In this document: positions 62,649 to 64,000 of the stretch, piece after piece
Layout: each line of letters starts with the position of its first letter
Numbering within the stretch: the stretch's first letter is position 1
Assembly: GCA_036496605.1 (NCBI GenBank)
Contig: DASXKV010000035.1
Location: 147,855-211,854, forward strand
Origin: Gemmatimonadaceae bacterium
Lineage (GTDB): Bacteria; Gemmatimonadota; Gemmatimonadetes; Gemmatimonadales; Gemmatimonadaceae
Direction: 5' to 3'
DNA length: 64,000 bases
The notes under the pieces: model-generated
Told to the model about the DNA's origin: nothing
What the model saw: only the letters and a program-made list of their open reading frames with translations
The model's database searches: none
Position numbers and translations under genes: made by a program

Positions 62649-63677
62649 GTGGTTAGACACACGGCAACGTCGGTCGTCACGATTGAGCGGTTCATCATCG
62701 AGCAGGAGCGCCAGCATCCTGAAGCTACGGGTGAGCTCTCCGGCATCCTGTACGACATCGCTCTCGCCGCGAAGATGATCGCGAGCAAGGTGCGCATGGC
62801 GGGCCTTGCCGACATCCTGGGCTCCGCGGATTCACAGAACATCCAGGGCGAAGTTCAGCAAAAGCTCGACGTCGTTGCGAATGAGATCATCATCAAGGCG
62901 ATGGACCACACCGGTCGCCTGTGCGCGATGGCCTCGGAGGAAGAGCCGGGCATCATTCAAATCCCCGAGCACTTTCGCTGCGGCAAGTACGTCCTGCTCT
63001 TCGATCCGCTCGACGGATCGTCGAACATCGACGTCAACGTTCCCGTGGGAACGATCTTCTCCGTCGTCAAAAAGATCACGCGCGGTCGCCACGGAGAGAT
63101 GGAGGATCTGCTCCAGCCGGGACGGCGGCAAGTCGCGGCGGGTTACATCATCTACGGCTCGAGCACGATGCTCGTGTACACGACGGGCCAGGGCGTGCAC
63201 GGCTTCACGCTCGATCCGTCGATCGGGGAGTTCCTCCTCTCACATCCCAACATTCGCATTCCCGACGATGGTCGCTACCTGTCGGTGAACGATTCGTACG
63301 AGCAGATGTGGGACGAGAATGTGAAAACGCTCATGCGTCGCTATCGCGGCCTCGACGGCGTCACGAAGGCATTGAGCGTTCGCTACGTCGGCTCACTCGT
63401 TGCCGACTTCCATCGGAATCTCCTCGGCGGCGGCATTTTCGCATACCCGCCGAATCGCAAGTCCACGAAGGGCAAGCTGCGCTTGCTGTACGAGGCGAAT
63501 CCGCTGGGCTTCATCGTCGAGCAAGCCGGCGGCGCGGCCAGCGACGGCAGCATTCGCGTGCTCGACGTGCTGCCGACCGAGCTGCATCAGCGCACGCCGC
63601 TCTACATCGGCAGCAAGTCCTGCGTCGAGATGGCGAAGGAATGCGTATCGGGCGTGTCGCAGCTCGTGGGAGCATAG
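62649..63677 (+). CDS. fbp: Class I fructose-1,6-bisphosphatase
   Basis: 342 residues. Gluconeogenic hydrolysis of fructose 1,6-bisphosphate. [29 protein letters not shown] (metal site), [48 protein letters not shown] and [22 protein letters not shown] are class I signatures. GTG 62649 is the apparent start. It is the last complete gene before the mobile element. Confidence 0.96.
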   Translation: MVRHTATSVVTIERFIIEQERQHPEATGELSGILYDIALAAKMIASKVRMAGLADILGSADSQNIQGEVQQKLDVVANEIIIKAMDHTGRLCAMASEEEPGIIQIPEHFRCGKYVLLFDPLDGSSNIDVNVPVGTIFSVVKKITRGRHGEMEDLLQPGRRQVAAGYIIYGSSTMLVYTTGQGVHGFTLDPSIGEFLLSHPNIRIPDDGRYLSVNDSYEQMWDENVKTLMRRYRGLDGVTKALSVRYVGSLVADFHRNLLGGGIFAYPPNRKSTKGKLRLLYEANPLGFIVEQAGGAASDGSIRVLDVLPTELHQRTPLYIGSKSCVEMAKECVSGVSQLVGA

Positions 63678-63957
63678 GCGAGCTATTGGAGCGTCTTGGA
63701 AATCGTGGGGCGTAATGCGACCGTCCCGCTCCCGAGATCCTGAGAAGCAGACACTGGCAGCCCGATGCCAAGACTGGCATGCCGCCACCATGCTTCATTT
63801 CGCGCATGAGTGCCCCTCATGTCAATCTTGGGATCTTCTGCGAATTTCGGGAACGGTCGAGGTCTGCGGGGCCGCTGACACGGATATTGAGAGCACGCCC
63901 CTGACTGCTACTGTGGAAGTGTCATCAAACCACAGGTCACAGCCAGGAGCGGCCCTC
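63678..63957 (+). mobile_element. Probable left end of an IS110-type element (non-coding, structured)
   Basis: 280 bp without a gene between fbp and a transposase start; the true element boundary cannot be placed. Three inverted repeats: ATGCCA/TGGCAT (63765-63780, loop AGAC), CATGAG/CTCATG (63805-63821, loop TGCCC) and CTGTGG/CCACAG (63911-63935). IS110-group elements encode a bridge RNA in the non-coding end upstream of the transposase; this stretch has the right place and hairpins, but the RNA is inferred, not shown. Confidence 0.5.
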
Positions 63958-64000
63958 ATGAAAAGGACAGTGAAGAATGTCGGGCTGGATGTGCATCAAG
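63958..64000 (+). CDS. IS110-family transposase, 3' truncated by window edge
   Basis: Only 14 codons are visible: MKRTVKNVGLDVHQ. The GLDVH segment, starting strand 1 of a RuvC-like DEDD fold with its first Asp, is the standard N-terminus of IS110/IS1111 transposases. AGGAG lies 8 bp upstream of the ATG. Subgroup and integrity cannot be judged from this fragment. Confidence 0.7.
   Translation, partial: MKRTVKNVGLDVHQ

Overview
The window is dense, GC-rich bacterial chromosome (roughly two-thirds G+C by eye). Nearly all genes lie on the + strand in long runs with 4-bp ATGA/GTGA stop-start overlaps. Double-membrane traits are present (an outer-membrane barrel, lipoproteins, periplasmic TPR proteins). 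Together with MglA-type GTPase, DUF4388/PATAN and Roadblock proteins in a chemosensory operon and frequent GTG/TTG starts, this suggests a Gram-negative soil-type bacterium. My best guess is Gemmatimonadota, but there is no rRNA or other decisive marker, so this is inference.

Layout. (1) 1-668: 3' part of an RluA-type pseudouridine synthase. (2) 643-19947: one long chemosensory operon: cheW, cheY, cheA, cheC, a giant TPR protein, a PATAN/DUF4388-TPR protein, three Roadblock/LC7 proteins, mglA, a tandem DnaA-type AAA+ protein, a second PATAN-TPR protein, cheR, cheD, cheB, two more cheW, a TPR protein and an exported HExxH peptidase. No chemoreceptor or flagellar gene is present. (3) 20060-22288: a small membrane protein with a near-leaderless promoter, tRNA-Val(UAC), and an exported TPR protein ended by a strong terminator. 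(4) 22359-23255: a diacylglycerol-kinase-type lipid kinase on the minus strand. (5) 23347-40973: the division/cell-wall (dcw) cluster rsmH-ftsL-ftsI-murE-murF-mraY-murD-ftsW-murG-murC-ftsQ-ftsA-ftsZ plus an M23 peptidase; mraZ, murB and ddl are not seen. (6) 41036-46105: a VWA-type membrane protein, ftsY, recG. (7) 46293-50655: a lipoprotein and HAMP histidine kinase (minus), asnS (plus), mazG (minus). (8) 50702-57110: alr, deoB, cdd, a lipoprotein, an outer-membrane barrel and a receiver-histidine-kinase hybrid. (9) 57130-63677: mtaB, miaB, a ComFB-like protein, comEC, a small HExxH protein and fbp. (10) 63678-64000: the left end and first codons of an IS110-type element, cut by the window edge.

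The chemosensory block combines a CheA-CheY-CheB-CheR-CheD-CheC signalling set with a small GTPase, several Roadblock-fold candidate regulators and PATAN/TPR scaffolds. This looks like a chemosensory system that controls cell polarity or surface behaviour, as in gliding or twitching bacteria, rather than a flagellar one.

Two patterns cut across gene boundaries. First, the 8-mer GCCTAACG (or its complement CGTTAGGC) occurs about 40 times by my count, against an expectation of two to three. It occurs in several reading frames and both orientations, and the window also encodes ComEC and a ComFB-like protein. Second, at least eight gene boundaries carry low-complexity G-rich/C-rich elements (GGGGCTA, GAGGGCA/GGGTTGC or TTGGTGG words). 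Several of these fold as hairpins, supply the stop codon of the upstream gene and directly abut the next start codon.
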